A stretch of DNA of 64,000 bases. It comes from Paenibacillus sp. HB172176 (GTDB taxonomy: Bacteria > Bacillota > Bacilli > Paenibacillales > Paenibacillaceae). The notes beneath the pieces are model-generated. The model did no database searches, was not told where the DNA came from, and saw only the letters and a list, made by a program, of their open reading frames with translations. The position numbers were made by a program, and so were the translations under genes. Of the stretch, positions 34,394 through 41,871 are shown one piece after another. The stretch spans positions 1 to 64,000 of the forward strand of contig NZ_JAATHD010000002.1 in the NCBI RefSeq assembly GCF_011947265.1. Direction: 5' to 3'. Numbering within the stretch: position 1 is the stretch's first letter; the number at the start of each line of letters is the position of its first letter.

Positions 34394-35470
34394 ATGAAAA
34401 CGTACAAGCTTGGCGTTATCGGATTAGGCGAGGGTCGAAGCATTATGTCGGCTGCGCTTTCGAGCAAGAGATGGGAGCTGACGAAGGTATGCGATCTCAA
34501 TCAATCGCTGTGCGAGCATCGAGCCGAGGAATTCGGATTCGACAATTGGACGACGGATTACAGCGAGCTGCTGAGCGATCCCGAGATTGACGCCGTTGCG
34601 ATCTATACACCCGACCAATTGCATCTTGCCCATATCATTCAAGCGTTGGAGGCCGGCAAGCATGTGATCTGCACCAAGCCGATGCTCACATCGCTGGAAG
34701 GCTCGAAAGAGCTCCTGGAAGCCGTGCGGAAATCAGGCAGAAGAGTATTCGTGGGCCAGAGCTCTCGCTTCTTCGAGCCAATGATTCATCAAAGGGCCGA
34801 CTTCGAGCAAGGGCGTCACGGCGATGTTCAGACGGTTGAGGCTCACTACATTTCGGACAGCCGCTGGTTTCTTGACAAGCCCTGGAGCCGGCAACGGGGC
34901 TTCAGCTGGATGTATAATTTCATGATTCACGCCGTTGATCTGGTTCGCTGGTATTTGCCGGATGCGGCCGAGGTGACAGGCTTCGGCAATGTAAGCGAGA
35001 ATAGCCGCGTATACGGCCTCTACACATGGGATTCCATGCGTCTCCTCGTCCGCGACGACAAGGGAAGAATCGGACAAATTTCAGGCAGCTATACGATGCC
35101 GGCGCTGGGCTCGGAGGTTGAGCCCGGGATTGGCTGCGTTATTCGGGGAACGAAGGGCTCCTCTAGGGCAGAGTATTCCAATCTGCGCTATCATACGCAT
35201 TTTGCGGGGGAAGGCAGGGTAACGCATTCCTTCGAGGATAAGCATGATTATTACTTCCGCTTCGAAGGCAAGAGCCATCATGCCGGCGAATATCAGAATT
35301 ATATCGAATATTTCGCGGATTGCCTGGACAACAACATCAAACCGCTGCCAGACGCCGAGGAAGCGCTGCAGACACTCGCCTTGATGGCTGCGATGGAGCG
35401 CAGCATGAAGGAAGGCGGCAAGCTTGTCCGCATTGGCGACATCCTGCGTGAGCATGATCTGAAGCATTAG
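34394..35470 (+). CDS. Gfo/Idh/MocA-family oxidoreductase
   Basis: A 358-residue dehydrogenase with the Rossmann start KLGVIGLGEGRSIMSAAL, the catalytic-Lys region CTKPMLTSLEGSK (a variant of EKP) and the family C-terminal domain. The altered glycine loop (G-L-G-E-G-R) is less common but still fits NAD(P) binding. It is monocistronic, facing away from the AraC gene. The substrate is unknown and it may process a cyclitol or sugar acid sensed by that regulator. Confidence 0.85.
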   Translation: MKTYKLGVIGLGEGRSIMSAALSSKRWELTKVCDLNQSLCEHRAEEFGFDNWTTDYSELLSDPEIDAVAIYTPDQLHLAHIIQALEAGKHVICTKPMLTSLEGSKELLEAVRKSGRRVFVGQSSRFFEPMIHQRADFEQGRHGDVQTVEAHYISDSRWFLDKPWSRQRGFSWMYNFMIHAVDLVRWYLPDAAEVTGFGNVSENSRVYGLYTWDSMRLLVRDDKGRIGQISGSYTMPALGSEVEPGIGCVIRGTKGSSRAEYSNLRYHTHFAGEGRVTHSFEDKHDYYFRFEGKSHHAGEYQNYIEYFADCLDNNIKPLPDAEEALQTLALMAAMERSMKEGGKLVRIGDILREHDLKH

Positions 35471-35485
35471 TAAATCTTCAAATGG

Positions 35486-35530
35486 AAACGGCTTTAATCT
35501 TGCCCCCATCGGGCGGACTAAAGCCGTTTT
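35486..35530. terminator. Bidirectional terminator, oxidoreductase versus feoB
   Basis: AAACGGCTTTA (35486-35496) pairs perfectly with TAAAGCCGTTT (35519-35529) between two convergent genes. The inner part can form a second GCCC/GGGC stem. Confidence 0.85.
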
Positions 35531-35569
35531 GGCGTATAGAAGAAACCAATAAACCGTTCAAGAAGCAGA

Positions 35570-36967
35570 TTACACCAGGCCGAATCCCCGGACAACCTGC
35601 GTCACGACAAAGGTCACGCCGATCGCTATCGCGGTAGGCAGCAGGAAGGAGAGGAAGGTCCACTTGGGACTGCGCGTTTCTTTGAAAATATTAATCAATG
35701 TTGTGCCGCATGGATAGTGGAGGAGCGAGAACAGCATCATATTTAATGCCGTTAACCAAGTCCAGTTATGACTCAGGAACAGCTCCTTGATATTCGTCAT
35801 GCCGTCCGCGTCGACCATTGCGCCCGATGACAGATAGCCCATGAGCAAGATGGGAAGCACGATTTCGTTGGCCGGAAGACCAAGGATGAAGGCCATCAGA
35901 ATGAAGCCATCTAGCCCAATCGCATGCGCGAATGGATCAAAGAACGCCGCCATATGGTTCAAGACGCTGACGTCGCCGACATAGATATTGCCTAATATCC
36001 AAGTCAGGACGCCGGCCGGAGCCGCTACAACGACAGCACGCTTCAGAACGGCCCAGGAGCGTTCACGCGAAGCGAGCAGAATCGTTTTCAAGTATTGCGG
36101 CTTGCGATAGGGCGGAAGCTCTAATGTATAATGCGTCGGCACGCCTTTCAACATGGTTTTGGACAAGGTCCATGACACCGTCAAGGTAACGACTATGCCA
36201 ATGAGCACCATGCCGATCAGAATCAAAGCAGTCGTTAATGTCTGAAACGACGAGGCTACGCCTACCGTCATGAACAGCGAGGCGAGCAGAATCAAGGTTG
36301 GCCAGCGCCCATTGCACGGCACGAAGTTGTTCGTTAGAATCGCGAGCATGCGCTCGCGCGGCGATTCGATGATGCGAGTGGACATAATTGCGGCGGCATT
36401 GCAGCCAAAGCCCATGGACATGGTCAACGCCTGCTTGCCGTGGCCGCCGGATTTCTTGAACAAGCGGTCCATATTGAACGCGACCCGCGGCAGATAGCCG
36501 AAGTTCTCCAGCAAGGCGAACACCGGGAAGAAGATCGCCATAGGCGGCAGCATGACGCTGATAACCCAAGATGTGCCTCTGTATAGACCAAGCACCAGCA
36601 CGCCTGTCAGCCATTCCGGAGAGCCTATTGCATGAAAGCCATCCAGTAAGTAGCCTTCGATCCAGCCGAAGAAATCGGCGATTAGCGCGGAAGGAACATT
36701 GGCTCCCGCAATCGTCAGCCAGAATACGGCGCCAAGCAGCAGCAGCATGATTGGAAAACCCCATATCGGCGAGGTGACGATGCGATCAAGCTTGTAGGTG
36801 CTTCTCAGCTTCTCTCTATTCTTATAGACGACCACATCGGAGCAGAGCTCGCCTGCCGCGGCATAAATGCCGCTAACCAGTTGATCGCGCACATCTGCTT
36901 GCGATTTGCCAGCTCGTTGCTTCAGCTCCGAGATAGCGGCGTTAAGCGCGAATGTTTGCCGGCTCAT
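35570..36967 (-). CDS. feoB: FeoB-type ferrous iron permease, membrane half
   Basis: A 465-residue protein equal to the membrane part of FeoB, with about eight spans in two Gate-like repeats: MLPPMAIFFPVFALLENFGYLPRVAF, GFGCNAAAIMSTRIIESPRER, NNFVPCNGRWPTLI and LGLPANEIVLPIL. The N-terminal GTPase domain that normally precedes it is encoded by the upstream, overlapping gene. The two halves overlap by 26 bases in different frames, so FeoB is made as two chains. The intact conserved sequence argues against simple decay. Confidence 0.88.
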   Translation of the reverse strand: MSRQTFALNAAISELKQRAGKSQADVRDQLVSGIYAAAGELCSDVVVYKNREKLRSTYKLDRIVTSPIWGFPIMLLLLGAVFWLTIAGANVPSALIADFFGWIEGYLLDGFHAIGSPEWLTGVLVLGLYRGTSWVISVMLPPMAIFFPVFALLENFGYLPRVAFNMDRLFKKSGGHGKQALTMSMGFGCNAAAIMSTRIIESPRERMLAILTNNFVPCNGRWPTLILLASLFMTVGVASSFQTLTTALILIGMVLIGIVVTLTVSWTLSKTMLKGVPTHYTLELPPYRKPQYLKTILLASRERSWAVLKRAVVVAAPAGVLTWILGNIYVGDVSVLNHMAAFFDPFAHAIGLDGFILMAFILGLPANEIVLPILLMGYLSSGAMVDADGMTNIKELFLSHNWTWLTALNMMLFSLLHYPCGTTLINIFKETRSPKWTFLSFLLPTAIAIGVTFVVTQVVRGFGLV

Positions 36968-37667
36968 GGATAATCCACTCCTTTGTCCGCTCCGACATCG
37001 CCTTGGATTCCATTGCGGTCCAGATGCTGTCGTCGCCTTCGATCAATCGAACGGCAACCCAGCGCGATGGATATTGATCGCCGATAAGTCGCTTGATCTC
37101 AGGTTCAATCGCTTTAATGCGAGATTCGATCTCGTCGTTGTAAGTAATCTGCATGGGAGAGGGAAGAAGCTCCCCGATTGCGATCTCTTGAATAACCTTC
37201 AGCAGCTCCTGAATGCCTTCCTTTTTGCGAGCAGATATTTTCAGCACCGGCACGCCGAGCTTCGAGGCGAGCTTGCCTGCGTCGATGCTGATGCCAAGCT
37301 TTCTCGCTTCGTCGATGAGATTGATGCAGAGCACAACCTTAGGCGTCATCTCCATCACTTGCAACGCAAGATTCATATTCCTCTCTAATGAAGTGGCATC
37401 CAGAACAACGACAGTCACATCCGGTTTGTCGAAAATAATATAATCGCGGGCAACCTCTTCATCCGCTGAATTCGTGAAAAGGGAGTATGTGCCGGGCAAA
37501 TCGATTAGCGTATACGCATTTCCATCGAAGTCATAGCTGCCTTCGGCCCGTGCTACCGTCTTGCCTGCCCAGTTGCCGGTATGCTGGCGCATTCCGGTTA
37601 ATGAATTGAATAAAGTGCTCTTGCCGGTATTCGGGTTGCCAGCCAGCGCAATTCGATAATGAGCCAT
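36942..37667 (-). CDS. feoB: FeoB-type GTPase half (stand-alone)
   Basis: A 241-residue protein equal to the soluble G domain plus guanine-dissociation-inhibitor helix bundle of FeoB. G1 is AGNPNTGKSTLFN, the G2/switch region includes GNWAGKTVARAEG, G3 is LIDLPGTYSL, and G4 is read as INLIDEAR where NxxD is expected. It follows feoA directly (1-base gap) and overlaps the membrane half. The arrangement feoA, GTPase, permease is a split-FeoB operon. Fe2+ import would need both chains to join. Confidence 0.88.
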   Translation of the reverse strand: MAHYRIALAGNPNTGKSTLFNSLTGMRQHTGNWAGKTVARAEGSYDFDGNAYTLIDLPGTYSLFTNSADEEVARDYIIFDKPDVTVVVLDATSLERNMNLALQVMEMTPKVVLCINLIDEARKLGISIDAGKLASKLGVPVLKISARKKEGIQELLKVIQEIAIGELLPSPMQITYNDEIESRIKAIEPEIKRLIGDQYPSRWVAVRLIEGDDSIWTAMESKAMSERTKEWIIHEPANIRA

Positions 37668-37668
37668 C

Positions 37669-37920
37669 TTATTGTTCCTCCTTCAATTTGCCGAATAGAC
37701 GATCTCCTTCTTCCTTCCTGAGCGCGATCGTCGTCTGATTCACAAGATAAGCGACCGGATCGCCGAGCGGACTTCGCTGCAGCACCTCCACGGTTGCGCC
37801 GGGCACAAAGCCGAGATCCATCAATCTGCGTCGCAGCACGCCATCCACTTCCGATTTCACCAACTGAACGCGTTGACCCGTTTTGAAAGCAGACAACGGC
37901 GATAGCGCGGTTTCACTCAT
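37669..37920 (-). CDS. feoA: FeoA ferrous iron transport accessory protein
   Basis: An 83-residue SH3-like protein with FeoA marks: RRRLMDLGFVPGATVEVLQRSPLGDPVAYLV. The ATG at 37920 follows TAGGAGGGA; the longer frame back to 38058 is not supported. First gene of the feo operon. Confidence 0.9.
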   Translation of the reverse strand: MSETALSPLSAFKTGQRVQLVKSEVDGVLRRRLMDLGFVPGATVEVLQRSPLGDPVAYLVNQTTIALRKEEGDRLFGKLKEEQ

Positions 37921-38037
37921 AAAATTCCCTCCTATATAAATTGGCCGAGGGCCATTAAGTTGCACAAGGGCAAACATTGTGTAAAAAAAAGGGAACCAAT
38001 CCGTAGTTTGATTCTCTATGTATATGATCATACACCA

Positions 38038-38061
38038 TTTTTGTTGCGTGTACAACAAAAA
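38038..38061 (-). promoter_or_regulatory. Inverted repeat upstream of feoA
   Basis: TTTTTGTTG (38038-38046) and CAACAAAAA (38053-38061) form a perfect 9-base inverted repeat with 6-base spacing, about 120 bases before the feoA start. A second imperfect inverted repeat (TTTCC-TTA-GGGAAA) lies at about 38063-38077. Position fits a metal-regulator operator, but neither matches a classic Fur box, so the regulator is unknown. Confidence 0.4.
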
Positions 38062-38159
38062 CTTTCCTTAGGGAAACATTTTAGGGGGCGTGCAAGTGCG
38101 AAGCGAAGCGTTAGTGATATTTAGGGTAGAGGTTTTCTCACTATTGTTGGAAGAGCTCG

Positions 38160-38188
38160 TAGACAACGCAGCCAGCCTCGCCTATAAT
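38160..38188 (+). promoter_or_regulatory. Sigma-A promoter of the TIR-like gene
   Basis: TAGACA (38160-38165), 17-base spacer, TATAAT (38183-38188). The -10 overlaps the first ATG of the long frame (38187), which therefore cannot be the translation start of this transcript. Confidence 0.7.
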
Positions 38189-38222
38189 GAAAAAACAATA
38201 TTTGCCAAAGGGGATCGATCCA

Positions 38223-39254
38223 TTGACGACTAAGCAAGTAAAGCCCAACGTCTTCATCGGCAGCTCTCGTGAAGCTATTCATTATGCCAGAGCGGTAAGC
38301 GCTTGCCTGGAGCATAGCTGTCAAGTGAATCCATGGTTCGCGGGAACCTTTCAAGCGAATGATTATACGATGGAAGCGCTGGAGCGCGAATTAGAGGCAA
38401 ATGATTTCGGCATATTCGTGTTCGCGGCGGATGATGTGGCTCTGATTCGCAATCAGCTTGTGTTCATTACGCGCGATAATACGTTGTTCGAGCTTGGGCT
38501 GTTCTGGGGAAGATTGGGACGCAAGCGGGTTTATTGCATCATCCCCCGCCATGTGGAGGAGCGCGACGATCTGCTGCCGGGAGAGAGCGTCTCCAGCTTT
38601 CATCTGCTCTCCGATCTCGCAGGTCTGACTTTGCTTCATTATCAAATCCGAAAGGATCGGAAATATGCGGCGGCTGTGGACACGGCGTGCGGGGAAATTC
38701 TGAAGGCGATCGAAACCGAGAAGCGCTATGAGGATCCGAAGCGGCAGTTGGCGCGAAAACAGGCCGAGCTCGATCGAAAACAAAGTATCCTTCACTTCTT
38801 CTGGGAATATATTAGAAATGTGAGCATTGCCGATGAGAGCGAGAGATATTCCGCCTTCGCCGAAGCGATTCGCAATTCCTTCCTTGCTCCGCCTGCTCTG
38901 CGCACAATCGGAGCTGCCATCTGGATGAGATCCAGCGAGGAATGGATCAGCCAGGTCGGGGGCAATGTAGGAAGGGGCAGAAGCTTTCATCTTCAGGACA
39001 ACGAAAACCTCCACGAGGATCAGCAGCGCATTTATGTCGTAGACGCATTTTTAAGCGGAAAATGGTCGTTTTTTCACCGTCGCGAGATTGCAGAGGTGTA
39101 TATCCTGTGTTATCCTTTAAGCAAGAGGCATGTCCTCTCCGTGCATATCTCGGGAAGCCGAATGTTGACGGCGACAGAGCTTGGCAAGATGGTTGAAGGC
39201 AATGACGAGTTATTGGCTACGATTACGCATTTGGTAGGAGGGGAACCGTCATGA
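38223..39254 (+). CDS. TIR-like nucleotide-binding-domain protein (PF10137 type)
   Basis: A 343-residue protein. The first about 130 residues form a TIR-like domain of the PF10137 type: NVFIGSSREAIHYARAV start, PWFAGTFQANDYTMEALERE, and the probable catalytic Glu in NTLFELGLFWGRLGRKRV. In CBASS and other bacterial defence systems such domains split NAD+ or bind nucleotides. The remaining about 200 residues are a coiled stretch (ARKQAELDRKQS) and an unassigned domain that could be the sensor. I use TTG 38223, 8 bases after AAAGGGGA, because the ATG at 38187 lies inside the promoter and has no ribosome site. It overlaps a small gene at its end. Confidence 0.75.
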   Translation: MTTKQVKPNVFIGSSREAIHYARAVSACLEHSCQVNPWFAGTFQANDYTMEALERELEANDFGIFVFAADDVALIRNQLVFITRDNTLFELGLFWGRLGRKRVYCIIPRHVEERDDLLPGESVSSFHLLSDLAGLTLLHYQIRKDRKYAAAVDTACGEILKAIETEKRYEDPKRQLARKQAELDRKQSILHFFWEYIRNVSIADESERYSAFAEAIRNSFLAPPALRTIGAAIWMRSSEEWISQVGGNVGRGRSFHLQDNENLHEDQQRIYVVDAFLSGKWSFFHRREIAEVYILCYPLSKRHVLSVHISGSRMLTATELGKMVEGNDELLATITHLVGGEPS

Positions 39255-39418
39255 ACAAACGCGTGAAGAAGAATTCGGGCGGCGCCGTCCCGATCAAAAC
39301 GAGCAGGAAGAAGACCAAATCCGGCGTTTATATCGGCCCTTCGCTTGAAGGAACAGACAAGGAATACGTGAAGATTATAAGCGGCAAGGTATCTGATCGG
39401 AAACCGTCCTTCGCTTAA
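39251..39418 (+). CDS. Small basic protein (55 aa) coupled to the TIR-like gene
   Basis: The ATG at 39251 overlaps the stop of the TIR-like gene (ATGA) and follows GGAGGGGAA, so it should be translated with it. The protein starts with a basic stretch (MNKRVKKNSGGAVPIKTSRK) and has a short conserved-looking end (GVYIGPSLEGTDKEYVKI). No family known to me. The coupling suggests a partner or regulator of the TIR-like protein. A terminator follows at once, so the two form one unit. Confidence 0.6.
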   Translation: MNKRVKKNSGGAVPIKTSRKKTKSGVYIGPSLEGTDKEYVKIISGKVSDRKPSFA

Positions 39419-39420
39419 TG

Positions 39421-39451
39421 AACCGTTTCGGCTTGCCGAGCGGTTTTTTTA
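39421..39451 (+). terminator. Terminator after the TIR-like pair
   Basis: AACCG and CGGTT enclose a TCGGC/GCCGA stem and are followed by seven T. The following 200 bases up to the NUDIX gene hold no other clear feature. Confidence 0.8.
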
Positions 39452-39653
39452 CCACAATAGAATTTATAAGTATCCGAGACACTTAAACTGTAAACTCATT
39501 TGGCGATAAACCTACCTCTAAACGCGGTCGCTCATCTTCGAGAGACCTCGATAGAGGTTTTCTCATTTTGAAGGCTTATCCATTGTTGCCCATGTACAAT
39601 AAGGCGTACGGCAAGGGGAAACGGATTGCCCTACAGGGAGTGTGTGTGAATCG

Positions 39654-40193
39654 ATGACTGTCTTGAATCATGCGGAATTCCCCGCATTGACTGGCCAGAT
39701 TGACTGGGGCACGGTGAAATCAAAGTTTCGGCTCTCCACCGCGTTCGATGAACTGTTGGTCAGCAATATCAGTATAATACCCTGCGTTCTCGATAAATAT
39801 GTCATTTTCCAGATTGAGGATGGGAGATGGGAGCTGCCGGGAGGAACGCTCGAGCCAGGGGAACCTTATATGGACGGATTAAAGCGCGAGCTGATGGAGG
39901 AGCTTGGCGGCGTGCTGTTAAGCTATGAGCTCTTCGGATACTTTGCGTGCGAATCGAAGCTGGAGAAGCCTTACCGCCCGCATATCCCCCATCCATCCTT
40001 TATCCGGTTGATCGGTTGGGGAGAAGTCAGCTTGGTGCGGCCGCCGCTTAATCCGCCAGACGGCGAGCAGGTCATAGCGGTCGAGACAGTAACGGTTGAC
40101 GAAGCCGTGAACAAGTTCATGAGCCAAGGAAGAAGCGATATCGCGGAAATGTACAAGCTGGCTCATCATATTCGTTGCGGCGCCGATACATAA
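39654..40193 (+). CDS. NUDIX hydrolase
   Basis: A 179-residue NUDIX-fold pyrophosphohydrolase. The complete NUDIX box G-x5-E-x7-R-E-x2-E-E-x-G is present (GTLEPGEPYMDGLK then RELMEELGG), carrying the metal-binding Glu residues. Substrates of the family are nucleoside diphosphates linked to another group, and the actual one cannot be told. The start is ATG 39654 or the in-frame GTG 39642; AGGGAG lies before both. Apparently its own unit, ahead of the oxidoreductase. Confidence 0.85.
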   Translation: MTVLNHAEFPALTGQIDWGTVKSKFRLSTAFDELLVSNISIIPCVLDKYVIFQIEDGRWELPGGTLEPGEPYMDGLKRELMEELGGVLLSYELFGYFACESKLEKPYRPHIPHPSFIRLIGWGEVSLVRPPLNPPDGEQVIAVETVTVDEAVNKFMSQGRSDIAEMYKLAHHIRCGADT

Positions 40194-40232
40194 AGCAAAG
40201 ATTCATTTGACAACTATGGAGGAATAACAGCT

Positions 40233-41204
40233 ATGAGAGCTATTATGCAAGATGAAAAGACGAAGAAGCTGGCCGTCGGCCAGGCTGAAGAACCTGACCC
40301 CTCTTACGGCGACCTGCTTGTAAGCGTAAGAGCGACTGCCCTTAATCGGGCGGACTTGCTGCAGAAGAAGGGTGTATATCCGCCACCGCCCGGCGCATCG
40401 AACGTACTCGGCCTTGAGATGGCCGGAGTGGTGGAAGAGGATTGCGGCGCATGGCGGGCGGGAGATCGCGTAATGGCGCTTCTTCCGGGCGGGGGGTACG
40501 CGGAGCGTGTTCGAATTCCCGCCGGCATGGCGATGCCGATTCCGGCTGCATTGTCCTTCGAGGAAGCGGCCGGCATTCCTGAAGCGTTCTTGACCGCTTA
40601 TTTGAATATGTTCCAGCTAGGAGGATTGAAAGCCGGCCAAACGGCGTTAATCCACGCAGGCGCGAGCGGCGTCGGAACTGCAGCGATTCAACTGGCCAAG
40701 TCATCCGGCGTTCAAGCTCTGGCTACCGCGGGAAGCGAAGAGAAGCTGGCGATCTGCAGCGAGCTCGGAGCGCTTCAAGCGTTCAATTATCATGACGGAC
40801 CATTCCTGGAGAAGGTACTCGACGCAACGGGAGGTTCCGGCGCGAACGTCATTCTCGATTTCATCGGCGCGTCTTATTGGGAGCAGAACCTGTCCGCTTT
40901 GGCGCTGGACGGCAGGCTGATCATTATCGGCACACTGGGCGGCAGCCAGATTCCCGGCCTCCATCTCGGACAATTGCTCATGCGGAGGCTGCAGATCATC
41001 GGTACCACGCTCCGCACGCTAAGTCTGGAGCGAAAGCGAAAGCTCACGGCGGAATTCTCCAGCTTCGCCCTGCCGCGCTTCGCGTCGGGAACAATGAAGC
41101 CGGTAGTCGATTCCATATGGAGTTGGCATGAGATCGAAGAGGCCCATGAGCATATGGCGAATAACCGCAATATCGGCAAGATTATCGTTCGAATCGAGAA
41201 CTAG
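40233..41204 (+). CDS. Quinone oxidoreductase-like zinc-independent MDR protein
   Basis: A 323-residue medium-chain dehydrogenase/reductase of the quinone-oxidoreductase (PIG3-like) group. The N-terminal GroES-like domain has ALNRADLLQKKGVYPPPPGAS, and the cofactor domain has the loop IHAGASGVGTAAIQLAK with NADPH preference expected. No catalytic zinc ligands are seen. The ATG follows GGAGGAA. Twelve bases separate it from the DinB gene, so they share a transcript and perhaps a role in electrophile or thiol stress. Confidence 0.9.
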   Translation: MRAIMQDEKTKKLAVGQAEEPDPSYGDLLVSVRATALNRADLLQKKGVYPPPPGASNVLGLEMAGVVEEDCGAWRAGDRVMALLPGGGYAERVRIPAGMAMPIPAALSFEEAAGIPEAFLTAYLNMFQLGGLKAGQTALIHAGASGVGTAAIQLAKSSGVQALATAGSEEKLAICSELGALQAFNYHDGPFLEKVLDATGGSGANVILDFIGASYWEQNLSALALDGRLIIIGTLGGSQIPGLHLGQLLMRRLQIIGTTLRTLSLERKRKLTAEFSSFALPRFASGTMKPVVDSIWSWHEIEEAHEHMANNRNIGKIIVRIEN

Positions 41205-41216
41205 GAGGCAGCAGAG

Positions 41217-41744
41217 ATGAATCAAAGATTTCCAATCGGAAGCTTTAATCATGAGGGCTCTATCACGCGAGAGACGCGCGAACAATGGATCGAGGAGATT
41301 GCAAATTTGCCCTGTCAGTTGGAGAAAGCTGTCGACGGCTTGTCGGAGAAGCAGCTGGATACGCCATATCGCGACGGAGGCTGGACGCTTAGGCAGGTTG
41401 TGCATCATATCGGGGACAGTCACATGAACAGCATCCTCCGATTCAAGTTGGCGCTCACGGAGGAGCAACCAACAATTCGTCCTTATCAGGAGGAGCTTTG
41501 GGCTGAGCTTGCCGACTCCGTTTCAGAGCCTGTCGGAACATCGCTGGCGCTCATCGAGAGCATTCACCGCAGGTGGGTGACGCTGCTTAATGCGATGAAG
41601 GACGAGCAGTTCGCTAGAACCTTCTTCCATCCCGCTTCCGAAGAAATCATTCGCCTCGATTACGCGCTTGGCATGTACGCTTGGCACGGACGGCATCATC
41701 TCGCTCATATTTCGTCGCTGAAGACGAGGATGAATTGGGCATAG
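41217..41744 (+). CDS. DinB/YfiT-type putative bacillithiol transferase
   Basis: A 175-residue four-helix protein of the YfiT/BstA group. The metal-binding His residues are visible: HHIGDSHMNS (first His site) and AWHGRHHLAHISSL. Family members attach bacillithiol to toxic compounds. The ribosome site is AGGAGG, and the gene ends just before a very strong terminator. Confidence 0.85.
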   Translation: MNQRFPIGSFNHEGSITRETREQWIEEIANLPCQLEKAVDGLSEKQLDTPYRDGGWTLRQVVHHIGDSHMNSILRFKLALTEEQPTIRPYQEELWAELADSVSEPVGTSLALIESIHRRWVTLLNAMKDEQFARTFFHPASEEIIRLDYALGMYAWHGRHHLAHISSLKTRMNWA

Positions 41745-41783
41745 CCCGACTGTCGGCGCGGGGACAGAATAAGTGAGATCACA

Positions 41784-41831
41784 AGCAATGGCTGCGCAGG
41801 CGGATCATGGTCCGCCTGCGCAGCCATTGCT
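41784..41831. terminator. Strong bidirectional terminator
   Basis: A perfect 21-base stem (41784-41804 with 41811-41831) and 6-base loop lie between two convergent genes. The arms start AGCAATGGCTGCGCAGG. Confidence 0.92.
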
Positions 41832-41871
41832 CTTTGAAGAAGATAGCGGCACAATGCAGAGGCGATTGCAA

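Noticed and set aside
38127..39565. 14-bp identical TAGAGGTTTTCTCA before the TIR-like gene (38127-38140) and before the NUDIX gene (39552-39565)
   Set aside because: Several random 14-base repeats are expected in 64 kb, and the spacing to the two promoters differs, so no shared control can be claimed.
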